NCBI RefSeq assembly: GCF_000067165.1
Contig: NC_010162.1
Span: forward strand, 1,054,001 to 1,118,000
Direction of reading: 5' to 3'
Origin: Sorangium cellulosum So ce56
Lineage (GTDB): Bacteria; Myxococcota_A; Polyangia; Polyangiales; Polyangiaceae
DNA: 64,000 nt
Shown: positions 24,609 through 33,866 of the stretch, one piece after another
How positions within the stretch are numbered: position 1 is the first letter of the stretch
Layout of the letters: the number at the start of each line of letters is the position of its first letter
Made by a program: the position numbers and the translations under genes
The notes under the pieces: model-generated
What the model saw: only the letters and a program-made list of their open reading frames with translations
Told to the model about the DNA's origin: nothing
The model's database searches: none

Positions 24609-26396
24609 TCACGGCAGGTTGGCGTCCATCCAGGCGAGCCGGGCCCGCAGGAAGTCGCGCATGACCTGCAGCTGCCCCTCCCACGTCGGCGCGGTGGGGC
24701 CGCCGAGGAAGCCCTCGCTCGACTCGATGATGCTCGACACCGGCCACTTGGCCAAGTCGCGGGCCACGGCCTGCGAGAGCGGCGCGCTCAGCCTGTTCAT
24801 GCGCTCCTCGATCGCGGCCTCGGACAGGTGCGTCTGGCGAAGCGCCGTGTAGCGCTCCTTCACCTGGGCCATGAAGCTCGGATCCGCGGTGAGCTTCTGA
24901 TACCAGTTGTTGACGTTCCTCGTGCCGCTGAAGCGCCAGCCGGTGTCGTTCGCCGATTGCGGCGTCGCGCTCTGGGCGCCCACCCCGCCGAGCGCGAAGT
25001 TGTAGTCCCACAGCGGCCCGGCCTTGAGCTTCTGATCGCGATCCTTGAAATAATAGGCGCTCCGCACGTAAGCGTCCACGTTGAGCGTCAGCTCGCTGAT
25101 GATCAGATAATCGATGAACGAGGGCACGTCGATGTACGACGCGTAATCGCCGATCGGCGTCTGGTGGATGCTGTCGTGGAACTGCTGGATGTACTGCGTC
25201 AGCCAGGTCGCCTGCTCGTCGTTCAGGGGATCGGGATCCACGACCTCGAGATCGATCCAGCACGTGCCGCCCTCGTCGGGACGGGGACCGCCGCCGCCGA
25301 AGCTGAACGACGGGAGGGGATCCGACCCGGTGCAGGTGAGCTTCGGCTCCTCGGCGGCCGCCTGGTCGAACTTGAAGATGTAGCCGCCGCTGATGTCCGG
25401 CAGTCCCCGGTCCGTCTCCTTGAGCTCCTTGAGATCGGTGCGGACCTTGTTGTTCTTGATGGTCTCCGAGATCCAGTAGATGCCCTGGTAATCCGCCTCG
25501 CCGATGACGCGCGCATCGTAGTTCAGATAGACCTCGGCGAACTCGACCCGTGGCGCCTGGAGGCCCATGTCGCGGCCGAGGGTGTAGGTGAACGGATTAC
25601 GGATCAACGTGCGATCGTAGTAGGGAGGGATCAGCGCCCAGTCCGAGTCGGCGGGCATGCCCAGCACCGGGTAGTCGAGGTCCTTGTCGTCGTTGTCCCA
25701 CAGCTCGAGCTTGTACGGTGTTTGCGGGAAGTTCCGCGACGACTGACCGCGCACGTGGTACCCGCCGCGCATCGCCAGCGTGGGCAGCGACGCGATCGAC
25801 GCGACGCCGTTGACCGGCTCCCAGATCATGACCGCCGCGTCGAAGTAGACCTCCTTGTCGGTCGGCTTGCCCATGCCGTAACCGTCCATGATCACGATGG
25901 GAAGATCGGAGGTCGCGTCGAAGGTGCGCGCGATGTAGAGGCCTGTGCTCACCGCGCCGCTCGCGGCGCCTCCCACGAACACCTGCGCGCGGACCTGCGT
26001 CGTTTGGGTGAGGGTCACGGGCTCACCCGTGTACAACGTGGAGGACGCGGTGGGCAGCAGCCCATCCAGCGTGTAGCGGATCTCGGCGCCCTCGATGGGG
26101 GTGGACATCCCCACCTGGATCTGATCCCTGAACGTCTGGCTGGGCGTGGAGAACGACACCTCCCCGATCAGGGAGGGGGGCGGCGCCGCGGTGCCGTTGC
26201 CGTCGCCGTTGCCGCCGCCGTTGCCGTTGCTGCCGCCGTCGCCGTTGCCTCCGCCGTTGCCGTTGCCGTTGACGTTGCCGTTGCCGTCGCCAGCCGGTGC
26301 CTGGCCGCAGGCAATGCTCAGCGAGATCAGGGCGAGCGAGATGGAACGGTGAAACCGGGCAAAGCGCCCTCGTTTGACCATGGCATGATTTTCCAC
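24609..26396 (-). CDS. CotH-kinase-family secreted lipoprotein with chitobiase-like module
   Basis: A 595-residue protein. GTG 26396 has TGAGG just upstream, and ATG 26381 is an alternative. The lipobox is SIACG, then a Gly/Asn/Asp linker of about 35 residues, a chitobiase C-terminal-type beta module (FSTPSQTF, IRYTLDG, ARTFD) and a CotH domain. CotH features are MRGGYHVRGQSSRNFPQTPYKLELWD, DWALIPPYYDRTLIRN, YQGIYWISETIK, GGYIFKFD and AGPLWDYNFALGG. CotH of Bacillus phosphorylates spore-coat proteins. Secreted homologues in myxobacteria are uncharacterised, and surface phosphorylation is only an inference. Confidence 0.88.
   Translation of the reverse strand: MENHAMVKRGRFARFHRSISLALISLSIACGQAPAGDGNGNVNGNGNGGGNGDGGSNGNGGGNGDGNGTAAPPPSLIGEVSFSTPSQTFRDQIQVGMSTPIEGAEIRYTLDGLLPTASSTLYTGEPVTLTQTTQVRAQVFVGGAASGAVSTGLYIARTFDATSDLPIVIMDGYGMGKPTDKEVYFDAAVMIWEPVNGVASIASLPTLAMRGGYHVRGQSSRNFPQTPYKLELWDNDDKDLDYPVLGMPADSDWALIPPYYDRTLIRNPFTYTLGRDMGLQAPRVEFAEVYLNYDARVIGEADYQGIYWISETIKNNKVRTDLKELKETDRGLPDISGGYIFKFDQAAAEEPKLTCTGSDPLPSFSFGGGGPRPDEGGTCWIDLEVVDPDPLNDEQATWLTQYIQQFHDSIHQTPIGDYASYIDVPSFIDYLIISELTLNVDAYVRSAYYFKDRDQKLKAGPLWDYNFALGGVGAQSATPQSANDTGWRFSGTRNVNNWYQKLTADPSFMAQVKERYTALRQTHLSEAAIEERMNRLSAPLSQAVARDLAKWPVSSIIESSEGFLGGPTAPTWEGQLQVMRDFLRARLAWMDANLP
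26199..26293 (-). repeat. Gly/Asn codon repeat in CotH linker
   Basis: Alternating gccgttgcc, gccgtcgcc and gccgccgcc units (reverse strand) encode the GNGN/GGGNGDG linker. It is low-complexity and potentially length-variable. Confidence 0.7.
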
Positions 26397-26864
26397 TGCG
26401 ACCTCATTCAGAGTTCAAGGATTCTCCATTCTACTGACACACAGGGCTGCCGCGCTATCCGTTTCGGGCGCGGTGACCCGAACGGCCTCGTGTCCATCGG
26501 CGGGGAGCAGCTCACACCTTGTAAAACGGCGCGTGTGAACGTGGATCATGGGTGAGGGCGGCGCCAGCTGGGGTTGGAATGGCGGCATGGTCGGGTGGGC
26601 AGGACGACCTCGCCGCCGAGACGCTCTCGCGCACCGTTTGCACCCCTACGCCATGATTGCGCCTCGGCCGGCGCGGGGCAGCGCCGGAGAGCATGGCCTT
26701 GCCCCCTTCTGGCTTCTCCGGATCCATGGGCGAGCCGCCGGCACGAACGTTGATTGACCTCGTGGCCGCCGAGGACGCGCCTTGCGCAGCTCTGCTGCGG
26801 CCACGCGCGCTCTCCCGCCGGCGCCCGCGCAGCGCGCGTGGGCCCACAACCCTCGAGGTCCGTC
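26397..26864. other. Divergent intergenic region before hcp
   Basis: No gene is supported. Overlapping frames on both strands have no motif. I looked for an FNR/HcpR-like inverted site near the hcp start and did not find a clear one. Confidence 0.45.
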
Positions 26865-28172
26865 ATGACCATGTTCTGCAACCAGTGCGAGCAAGCATCC
26901 CACGGGACCGGGTGCACCACGGCCGGCGTCTGCGGCAAGGACGAGGACGTGCAGTCGCTCCAGGAGCTCCTGATCTACGGCGTGAAGGGCGTCGCCGCCT
27001 ACGCGCACCACGCGCGGAAGCTCGGCATGCGCGACGAGCGGGTGAACGGCTTCCTCGAGGAGGCGCTCTTCTCCACGCTGACCAACGTGAGCTTCGACCC
27101 CGAGGCGCTCCTCGAGCTCTGCATGGAGTGCGGCCAGGTGAACCTCCTCGTGATGAGGATGCTCGACGAGGGCCACCGCATGCGCTTCGGCGAGCCGCAG
27201 CCGGCGATGGTCCGGGAAGGCACCGTGGCGGGGCCGGGGATCCTCGTCTCGGGGCACGATCTCTCGGACCTCGCCGAGCTGCTACGGCAGTGCGAGGGGA
27301 CGGGCGTGAGGGTGTACACCCACGGCGAGATGCTGCCGGCGCACGCGTATCCGGAGCTCGCGGGCCACCCGAACCTCGTCGGCCATTACGGCTCCGCGTG
27401 GCAGCACCAGAAGGCCGAGTTCCTGGCGTTCTCCGGGCCGATCCTGATGACGTCGAACTGCGTGCTCCCCCCGAAGGAGGCCTACCGCGATCGCCTGTTC
27501 ACCACCGGCGTCACCGCGGTGCCCGGCGGCCGGCGCGTGCGCGGCGGCGACTTCTCCGAGGTCATCCAGGCCGCCCTCGCGAGCCCGCCGCTGCCCGACC
27601 GCTTCGTCCGCGAGACCGAGGTCGGCTACCACCACGAGGCGATCCTCGCCCACGCGGGCGCCATCGTGGAGGCGGTGAAGGCCGGGAAGATCAGCCGGTT
27701 CTTCCTGATCGGCGGCTGCGACGGCCCCGAGGCGGCGCGCAGCTACTTCACGGACTACGCCGCGCAGACGCCCCGGGACTCGTTCATTCTCACGCTGGGT
27801 TGCGGCAAGTACCGTATTCGCAACCAGGACCACGGCACCCACCTCGGCCTGCCGCGGCTGCTCGACATGGGGCAGTGCAACGACGCCTACGGCGCCCTCC
27901 GCGTGGCCGGCGCGCTCGCCCAGGCGCTCGGCTGCGGGGTGAACCAGCTGCCCCTCACGCTGGTGATCTCGTGGCTCGAGCAGAAGGCCGTGGCGGTGCT
28001 CCTGACCCTGCTCAGCCTGGGCGTGAAGGGCATCGTGCTCGGGCCGCGTCTGCCGGCGTTCCTCTCGCCGAACGTGCTGCGGCTTCTGCAGCAGCGCTAC
28101 GATCTCCGGCTGACCGGCAGGGCGCCGTCGATGGACCTGCTGCAGCTCCACCGGGCGCCCGCGAGCGCCTGA
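26865..28172 (+). CDS. hcp: Hybrid-cluster protein (hydroxylamine/NO reductase), short class
   Basis: A 435-residue iron-sulfur enzyme. ATG 26865 starts just before the N-terminal cluster motif MFCNQCEQ...GCTTAGVCGK, with Cys spacing x2, x8, x5. Hybrid-cluster ligands follow: HGEMLPAHAYPEL, a Cys in TSNCVLPP, the Cys of LIGGCDGPEA, TLGCGKYR, DMGQCNDAYGAL and WLEQKAV. Its length is about 110 residues below the usual 540-550. It lacks the helical segment that normally follows the first cluster, as in class III hybrid-cluster proteins. The role is likely NO or hydroxylamine reduction under nitrosative or anoxic stress. No Hcr reductase gene adjoins. Confidence 0.93.
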   Translation: MTMFCNQCEQASHGTGCTTAGVCGKDEDVQSLQELLIYGVKGVAAYAHHARKLGMRDERVNGFLEEALFSTLTNVSFDPEALLELCMECGQVNLLVMRMLDEGHRMRFGEPQPAMVREGTVAGPGILVSGHDLSDLAELLRQCEGTGVRVYTHGEMLPAHAYPELAGHPNLVGHYGSAWQHQKAEFLAFSGPILMTSNCVLPPKEAYRDRLFTTGVTAVPGGRRVRGGDFSEVIQAALASPPLPDRFVRETEVGYHHEAILAHAGAIVEAVKAGKISRFFLIGGCDGPEAARSYFTDYAAQTPRDSFILTLGCGKYRIRNQDHGTHLGLPRLLDMGQCNDAYGALRVAGALAQALGCGVNQLPLTLVISWLEQKAVAVLLTLLSLGVKGIVLGPRLPAFLSPNVLRLLQQRYDLRLTGRAPSMDLLQLHRAPASA

Positions 28173-28246
28173 GCGCCTGTGCGCGAGCGCTCGCGATGCG
28201 GCCGCCGTCTCGACGTCGTCCCGCGGGTGACCTAGCCTGGCGGGCC

Positions 28247-29929
28247 GTGAACAGCACAACCCATCGAAGAACCGCCGCCCTGGCCCGCGCGGCCCTCCTG
28301 GGGGGCGCCGCGGCGCTCCTCGGCTGCGAGGCGCTCCTCGGCATCGAGGACGTGTCGCTCGACTCGGGCGCCGGCGGCGGCGCGTCGTCGTCCTCGTCCC
28401 CCTCGGGTTCCGGCGGGGGGACGGCCGACGGAGGCGGCGGGCAGGGGGGCCAGGCCGAGGGCGACTTCACGTTCGCGATCCTGGCGGACTCGGTCGATGT
28501 CCCTTACAACGGCGTCAATTACGTCACCGTCGCGATCACCCGCATCGGCGGCTTCGACGAGCCGGTCGTTGTCGACGTGCAGGCGGCGCCCGCCGGCCTC
28601 GTCGCGGATCCGATCACCATCCCGTCCGGCAGCAGCGCGGGCAGGCTGGAGGTCGGCGCCTCCGGCGCGCTCACGCTGGGCACGACGTTCGACCTCGACC
28701 TCATCGCCACCTCCGGCCGGACGGCGCGCACCGACAGCGCGCGCGCCGTGGTCACGGGCAAGCCCGGCACGCTCGACGAGAGCTTCGGCGCGGCGGGCAT
28801 CACCTCGTGGAACCTCGCCTCGGACGGCGGAGGGCTCCACGACATCCGGCAGGCGGCGTCGGGGCAGATCCTGACCGCCGGCAACAGCATCAGCGGCGTC
28901 GGCGCGTCGAAGCTCGAGGGCTTTCGCCTGCTCCGCGACGGCGCGCTCGACCCCGCGTTCGCGGGCGGCCGCGTGACGAGCAGCTTCTGCAGCTGCACGA
29001 AATACCAGGAGATCCGCGGCATCACGCGCCTCATCAACGGCACCGTCTTCCTTGCCGGCTACGCCAGCGGGGAGGCCACGGACGACATCGCCTTCCTGCG
29101 CTACCGGGACAACGGGACGCAGGACAACATCGACTCGGCCAACACGGGCAAGGGCCTGATCGATCTCGGCGGCGACGAGCACGTGGCGGCCATGGATCTG
29201 TCGGCCTCCGAGCAGCTCTTCGTGACCGGCGAGCGCGATGCGCAGCTGTTCGTCGCGGCGATCAACCCGACGTACGGCTACCTCGACAACAAGTTCGCCA
29301 CGGTGGGGTGGATCGCGCCGCTCGGCGTCGGCCCGAGCGCGGGTACGGCGCTGACGGCACGTCCGGACGGCTCGGTGCTGGTGGCCGGCTGGGTCGAGGA
29401 GGGCGGCGATCGGGACATCGTGCTGGTGCAGATCGAGGCGAATGGCGCGGTCGGTGGGCTGGGAGAGCTGACGATCGCGAGGCCCGGTCAGCAGGAGCCG
29501 GTGGCCGTGGTCGTGCAGCCCGACGGCCGCATCCTCGTGGGCGTCCGGAGCACCGAGGCGGGATCGAGCGACTTCCTCGTGGTGCGCCTCGAGGCCGACG
29601 GCCTGTTCGACACGACCTTTGGAGAGGACGGCTTCGCGCTCGCCGGTCTCGCGGGCGGCGAGGCGGTCGACATGGCGCTCATGCCCGACGGCCGCATCGT
29701 GGTCGCCGGCAACGTGGGGCAGGGTGCGAACAGCCAGCCCACCCTCGTGCGCTTCCAGCCCGACGGCGCGCTCGATCCGACGTTCGGCGACAAGGGCGTT
29801 CAGGCGCTCTTCCTCGGCGAACAGGACTTCGTGCAGTCGATGACGCTCTCGACCGACGGCAAGCTGCTCGTGTCCGGCGTCCGGCAGACCTTTCCCACCC
29901 ACGGCCTCGTCGCGCGGCTCTGGAACTGA
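28247..29929 (+). CDS. Delta-60 repeat lipoprotein
   Basis: A 560-residue surface protein. GTG 28247 is chosen because the signal sequence begins there and ends in lipobox ALLGC. A Ser/Gly linker and an Ig-like domain (residues about 75-170, FTFAILADSVDVPYNGVNY) precede about seven repeats of roughly 55-60 residues. The repeats carry the landmark LD-x-x-F-G-x-x-G, seen as LDESFGAAG, LDPAFAGG, FDTTFGEDG and LDPTFGDKG, with DG-x-I/L-x-V-x-G strands. This is the delta-60 repeat pattern, thought to fold as a propeller. No enzymatic role is known. Confidence 0.88.
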   Translation: MNSTTHRRTAALARAALLGGAAALLGCEALLGIEDVSLDSGAGGGASSSSSPSGSGGGTADGGGGQGGQAEGDFTFAILADSVDVPYNGVNYVTVAITRIGGFDEPVVVDVQAAPAGLVADPITIPSGSSAGRLEVGASGALTLGTTFDLDLIATSGRTARTDSARAVVTGKPGTLDESFGAAGITSWNLASDGGGLHDIRQAASGQILTAGNSISGVGASKLEGFRLLRDGALDPAFAGGRVTSSFCSCTKYQEIRGITRLINGTVFLAGYASGEATDDIAFLRYRDNGTQDNIDSANTGKGLIDLGGDEHVAAMDLSASEQLFVTGERDAQLFVAAINPTYGYLDNKFATVGWIAPLGVGPSAGTALTARPDGSVLVAGWVEEGGDRDIVLVQIEANGAVGGLGELTIARPGQQEPVAVVVQPDGRILVGVRSTEAGSSDFLVVRLEADGLFDTTFGEDGFALAGLAGGEAVDMALMPDGRIVVAGNVGQGANSQPTLVRFQPDGALDPTFGDKGVQALFLGEQDFVQSMTLSTDGKLLVSGVRQTFPTHGLVARLWN

Positions 29930-29958
29930 CGGGCCTGCGCCGGTACGACGCAGGCCCG
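29930..29958. terminator. Hairpin between convergent genes
   Basis: Perfect 10-bp arms, cgggcctgcg and cgcaggcccg, with a 9-base loop start immediately after the delta-60 gene stop and 17 bp before the end of the reverse-strand dehydrogenase gene. Strong candidate for a shared terminator. Confidence 0.6.
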
Positions 29959-29974
29959 CGGCTCCGGTGCTGGC

Positions 29975-31492
29975 TCAGTGCGATGTCGTGTACTTGAACT
30001 CGAGGATCGCCCCCGGGTTGTCCAGGACCGTCGTGACGCCGCCGGTCGGTCCGCTCGTGTTCCCCGCGGTGTCCGTGATGATGTAGAAGGTCTTGCGGTC
30101 CGGGCTCATCGCGAGATCGCGGTACCGGTTCGTGGTCTGGAAGAGGACGGCGGGCTCGCCCTCCACGGTCTTCCCGTTCGGGCTCAGCTTCACCTGGTAC
30201 ACGGCGCCCTTCTTGAGGGAGGTCATCAGGAGAGAGTGATCCCACCCGCGGATGCCGTGCCCGGCCGGGTAGTAGTGGAGCGAGGAGGGCGCGATCGTCG
30301 GCCAGCAGATGTACTGGCTGAAGCCGCACGCCCAGTCGAAGAAGACGTAGTCGTTGGGGACTGTGTAGAAGGTGAGGAGCGGCTCCTTGAAGTCCGGATG
30401 GCTGAAGGCGCTCTCCAGCTGCCGCGGCACGGACGGGGGAGGAGCGAAGTCGCTCCAGGAGAGCTCGTTGCACGGCGTCGGGCTCGAGGCCGACCAGTTG
30501 TCGTACGTGTACGCCTGGTCGTCCTGGTAGCCGGCGACGTACGGCCAACCATAGTTCTTGCCGGCCTGGATGAGGTTCAGCTCGTCGTCGCTCTTCGGCC
30601 CGTGCTCGTTCGCGTAGAGCTTGTCGCCTCGGCCGAACGTGAGGCCCTGCGCGTTGCGATGGCCGTACGAGTAGATATGGCTGCGGACCCCGTCGATCTT
30701 CGGGTTGTCCTTCGGGATCGAGCCATCGACGTTCAAGCGGAGGATCTTGCCGACGTATTTCTGCCAGTCCTGCGCCGCGACCTCGGCCGCCGTGGGCAGC
30801 TCCTGCGCGCGATTCGGGTTGCACATCCTGGCGAACTGGTTGTTCCCCTGATCCCCTATGGTGTAATAGAGCTTCCCATCGGGCCCGAACAGGAGCCGCG
30901 CGGAGTTGTGATCGTCGCTCCCCGGCAGGCCCGTGATGACGTCGACAGGGCTCCCGAGGGTCTCGGTCACCCGGTTGTACGTGTAGCGGCGGATCTTCGT
31001 CCTGCGGTCCACGGCCGGATCTGCCGCGACGTTGTAGGTGAAGGACACGTACACGTAGTCCTTCCCTTTGTGCTTGAGCAGATCCGGGTGCAGCGCCAGG
31101 GCCAGCAGCCCGTCCTGACCCCCCGACTGGAACGCCTCCGGGATGGTGATCGCGGTCTTCTGAAGGCCGTCCTCCGGCCTCACACGCACGACCCGCTTCG
31201 CGGTGCGCTCGGTCAGCCACAGGTAGCCATCCGGTCCCCAGACGATCCGCATGGGAAACGAGAGATCCCGTACGATTTCGCGCGAGGTGAAGGTCGGCTC
31301 CTCGCCGGGGCACACTTCATCGGTATCGCCGGGATCCTCGGCCTCCTCGGCGACGATGGCCTGAGCATCGGATTCGAGCGGCTCGTCCGGGGGACCCGCC
31401 TGACCACATCCGGTGAGGCTCCACGAAGCCGTGGTGAGCAAACCAACTCGAGCCAGAACAACAGCCAGGTTGCGTGAGATAAAGGGCGACAT
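29975..31492 (-). CDS. PQQ-dependent sugar dehydrogenase (GdhB/Asd type) lipoprotein
   Basis: A 505-residue protein with lipobox SLTGC and an acidic linker. The six-bladed propeller of soluble glucose/sorbosone dehydrogenases is recognisable: DLSFPMRIVWGPDGYLWLTE, GGQDGLLALALHPD, a His in SDDHNSARLLFGPDG, GDQGNNQF, HRNAQGLTF, and NEHGPKSDDELN near the C-terminal side. It would oxidise an aldose in the periplasm using pyrroloquinoline quinone and calcium. No PQQ biosynthesis genes are in the window, so the cofactor is made elsewhere or scavenged. Confidence 0.9.
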   Translation of the reverse strand: MSPFISRNLAVVLARVGLLTTASWSLTGCGQAGPPDEPLESDAQAIVAEEAEDPGDTDEVCPGEEPTFTSREIVRDLSFPMRIVWGPDGYLWLTERTAKRVVRVRPEDGLQKTAITIPEAFQSGGQDGLLALALHPDLLKHKGKDYVYVSFTYNVAADPAVDRRTKIRRYTYNRVTETLGSPVDVITGLPGSDDHNSARLLFGPDGKLYYTIGDQGNNQFARMCNPNRAQELPTAAEVAAQDWQKYVGKILRLNVDGSIPKDNPKIDGVRSHIYSYGHRNAQGLTFGRGDKLYANEHGPKSDDELNLIQAGKNYGWPYVAGYQDDQAYTYDNWSASSPTPCNELSWSDFAPPPSVPRQLESAFSHPDFKEPLLTFYTVPNDYVFFDWACGFSQYICWPTIAPSSLHYYPAGHGIRGWDHSLLMTSLKKGAVYQVKLSPNGKTVEGEPAVLFQTTNRYRDLAMSPDRKTFYIITDTAGNTSGPTGGVTTVLDNPGAILEFKYTTSH

Positions 31493-32055
31493 AGGACTAC
31501 CTCCCTGTCTCGTTCACGGGACGTTCAAGTGTCGGTGCTAACCAGATCCCACCGCGCCACGGCGTGGCGTACGCGCTGGGTAGATCTCGGCATACAACCG
31601 GGGATTGCGAGACATCCGGTAGGGCCCTCCCCGATTAGAGTAAGGTCTTTACTATAGCAAATGTGGAGCTCGCTCGCACTGACAACGTTGAATTGCGATA
31701 TCGGTGGATGACATTGTGCGTGAGCGAGCTACTGTGTCGTTCCTGGCGTGGACATGGCCGCTCCGGTCGGCTCGAAGCCCAGCGCGAGGCGCGACCCGCG
31801 TTGCGGCGAGCGTCGGCGGCGAGCGTCGGGGCAATCCACCGCTGACAGCGCGTGGCGCGGCGGAGGTGCTCTCACGAGACGAAGGCGAGCCGCCGGGACG
31901 CCGAGGAGCGCGCCCTCCTCGCTCTCGTGGCGTCGCTTGCGCCTCGGCCTTCGTGTCCGGGTCGCCGTGCCAGGACGGCCGAGCGTCGCTGCTCGGCCGA
32001 GCTCGCGATGTCGCGTGTCGGACGGCGCTCGAAGGAGCGCTGGATCTCGGTGGGG
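31493..32055. other. Intergenic region with AT-rich promoter-like patch
   Basis: Around 31635-31665 (attagagtaag, actatagcaaatg) composition drops sharply in GC, plausibly the dehydrogenase promoter on the reverse strand. A clean -35/-10 pair was not assigned. The remaining 350 bp hold open frames without motifs, which I reject. Confidence 0.45.
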
Positions 32056-32856
32056 TTACTTCGTCGGCGCCGGCTCTGCGGACACGTCGAGCTTCTCGAT
32101 CGAGCGCGGGGTCCCGAAGCCGGGCCCGCCGAGCGCGGCCTCGACCTTCAGATACACGTCCTGATGCCCGGAGGAGCGCGCGGCGTCGAGGAGGACGTCA
32201 TTGCGGTAGAGCGTCACGACCAGCCCCGCGACGACCGACAGCGCGAGCGTCAGGCGCTGCGCCCGGCCCGTGTCGCGCGCGCGGGGCGCCGCGTAGGGCG
32301 ACTCGTTGAACAACTCCGGCTCCCGCGCCGCCGGCATCCACGGCGGCGAGGTGGGCCGAGACGCCGCGAGCATCGCCGCGGGCGGCGCCTGCACCTCGGT
32401 CCGCGTCACGAGATTGGGTGAGCTGTCGTCCAGCGCCCCGAGCGGCATCGTGTCGCCGAGCGACATCGGGGCGCCGAGCGGCATCGTGGACGACATGGGC
32501 GACGCCACCGGCGTCGGATGGTCGGAGTCCATGTTCCGCCGCGCAGGGGCGCGCGGGGGCGGCGGAGGCGGGCCCGGGCGCGCCGTGCTCGGCGGAGGAC
32601 CCTGGACCTGCGCCGGCTCGGGGGGCGTCGGCTCGATTCCCGCCACGACGCCGAGCGGCTGCCAGGCGGCCATGCCAGGGCGCCATATCTTCGTCGTCTC
32701 GTCGATCACGTCGAGACGGAACAGATCGTCGAGCTTGTCCAACGTGAGCACCTTGATGTCGTCAGGCGCGATCGCGACGTGCCAGAGACTCTCGCGATCA
32801 TCGGTTGCCGGAACGGGCGGCGCCGGGCGCCTGGCCGGAAGGGGCGGCGGTTTCAT
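32056..32856 (-). CDS. GYF-like domain membrane protein
   Basis: A 266-residue protein. The start at 32856 is fixed by GGGAGGA 8 bp upstream. Residues about 18-72 resemble a GYF_2 module (ESLWHVAIAPDDIKVLTLDKL, KIWRPGMAAWQPLG), which binds proline-rich peptides. A long Pro/Ser/Met-rich disordered region follows. One membrane segment near residues 200-220 (RLTLALSVVAGLVVTLY) leads to a short C-terminal tail. Myxobacteria carry many such GYF-linker-TM proteins of unknown role. It is divergent from the OmpA/MotB-like gene, sharing a 188-bp promoter region. Confidence 0.8.
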   Translation of the reverse strand: MKPPPLPARRPAPPVPATDDRESLWHVAIAPDDIKVLTLDKLDDLFRLDVIDETTKIWRPGMAAWQPLGVVAGIEPTPPEPAQVQGPPPSTARPGPPPPPPRAPARRNMDSDHPTPVASPMSSTMPLGAPMSLGDTMPLGALDDSSPNLVTRTEVQAPPAAMLAASRPTSPPWMPAAREPELFNESPYAAPRARDTGRAQRLTLALSVVAGLVVTLYRNDVLLDAARSSGHQDVYLKVEAALGGPGFGTPRSIEKLDVSAEPAPTK

Positions 32857-33044
32857 ACAAAGTCCTCCCTTGCGTCCCCGAGGATGCCACGGCGCGAGCG
32901 CACCGTACACACTGACATGAGGCGCCGCGTGCTTTCGAGACGGTGCGGATTTTTGCAATGAGTGAGGTGTGACCCGTGGCGCTGGCGGGATCCTCGCCAT
33001 GCCGGTATTCTCGCCGGCGATGGCGGCGGAGCATGGAGGCAGTC

Positions 33045-33836
33045 ATGAACATCGCGGATGAGGCGATCGCGGCCGGCAACAGCGCTGGATCGTCCAGCTT
33101 CCGACGCTGGATGCGCGTGATGCCGGCGCTCCTCCTCGTCGCGGCCGCCGCGTTCGTGGCGGCATATTACGTCCCGCTTCACCGCGCTCACGTGCTCTTG
33201 CTGGAGGAGCAGCGGAAGTCGAACCAGAGGGCCAAAGAGCTCGAACAGACGCTGAGCCAGGTGCGCGGGGAGCTCGAGGCGAAGACGGCGCAGATCGAGA
33301 AGGGCGAGGCGGAGCGGCAGCAGACCGAGGCCGCGAAGAAGTCGGGCGTCGAGCGGGTCGGGCAGATCAAGGCGGAGCTCGCGGGGAAGCTCGACAAGCA
33401 CGTCAAGAAAGGGGTCGCGGCGGTCGCTGTCGCGGAGGGACAGGCGTTCGTCGCGCTTTCAGAGAGCGCGGTGTTCCTCCCCAACACGGTCGACGTGAGC
33501 CCGCAGGGGCAAGCCCTCCTGTGCCAGGTCTCGGGCGCGCTGTCCGCGAGCGGCGGCGGCCAGGCGCCGCTGCGCGTCGGCGCGGTCAGCGGTCCTCCGG
33601 CCTCGGTGCCGGCCCCCTTGCAGGCCGCCTATCCGACGCCGTGGGAGCTCTCCGCGGTCCGGGCGGCGACCGTCACGCAGACGCTCCAGGACAAGTGCTC
33701 GGTGGCAGGGGCCCGGCTGTCGGCGGTCGGGTACGCCGAGCACGACCCCGCGGCCGCCGCGCTCGGGGAGACCAAGCTGCCTCCGGGGCGCGTCGAGATC
33801 GCCGTCGCGCTGCCGGCGGCCTCCGCGGAGAAGTGA
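33045..33836 (+). CDS. Membrane-anchored OmpA/MotB-like protein
   Basis: A 263-residue protein. ATG 33045 is preferred since ggagg lies 6 bp before it, though ATG 33033 is possible. One transmembrane helix at about 26-44 (VMPALLLVAAAAFVAAYYV) is followed by a coiled coil about 50-115 (EEQRKSNQRAKELEQTLSQ). A C-terminal domain follows, with LSESAVFLPNTVDVSPQGQALL, WELSAVRAATVTQTL and LSAVGYAEHDP. The last matches the OmpA/MotB peptidoglycan-binding fold in outline. It lies next to the reverse-strand chemosensory operon, but no direct link is shown. Confidence 0.8.
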   Translation: MNIADEAIAAGNSAGSSSFRRWMRVMPALLLVAAAAFVAAYYVPLHRAHVLLLEEQRKSNQRAKELEQTLSQVRGELEAKTAQIEKGEAERQQTEAAKKSGVERVGQIKAELAGKLDKHVKKGVAAVAVAEGQAFVALSESAVFLPNTVDVSPQGQALLCQVSGALSASGGGQAPLRVGAVSGPPASVPAPLQAAYPTPWELSAVRAATVTQTLQDKCSVAGARLSAVGYAEHDPAAAALGETKLPPGRVEIAVALPAASAEK

Positions 33837-33866
33837 CGGTCGCGCGGGCGCTGGGCGTGCGCGCCG

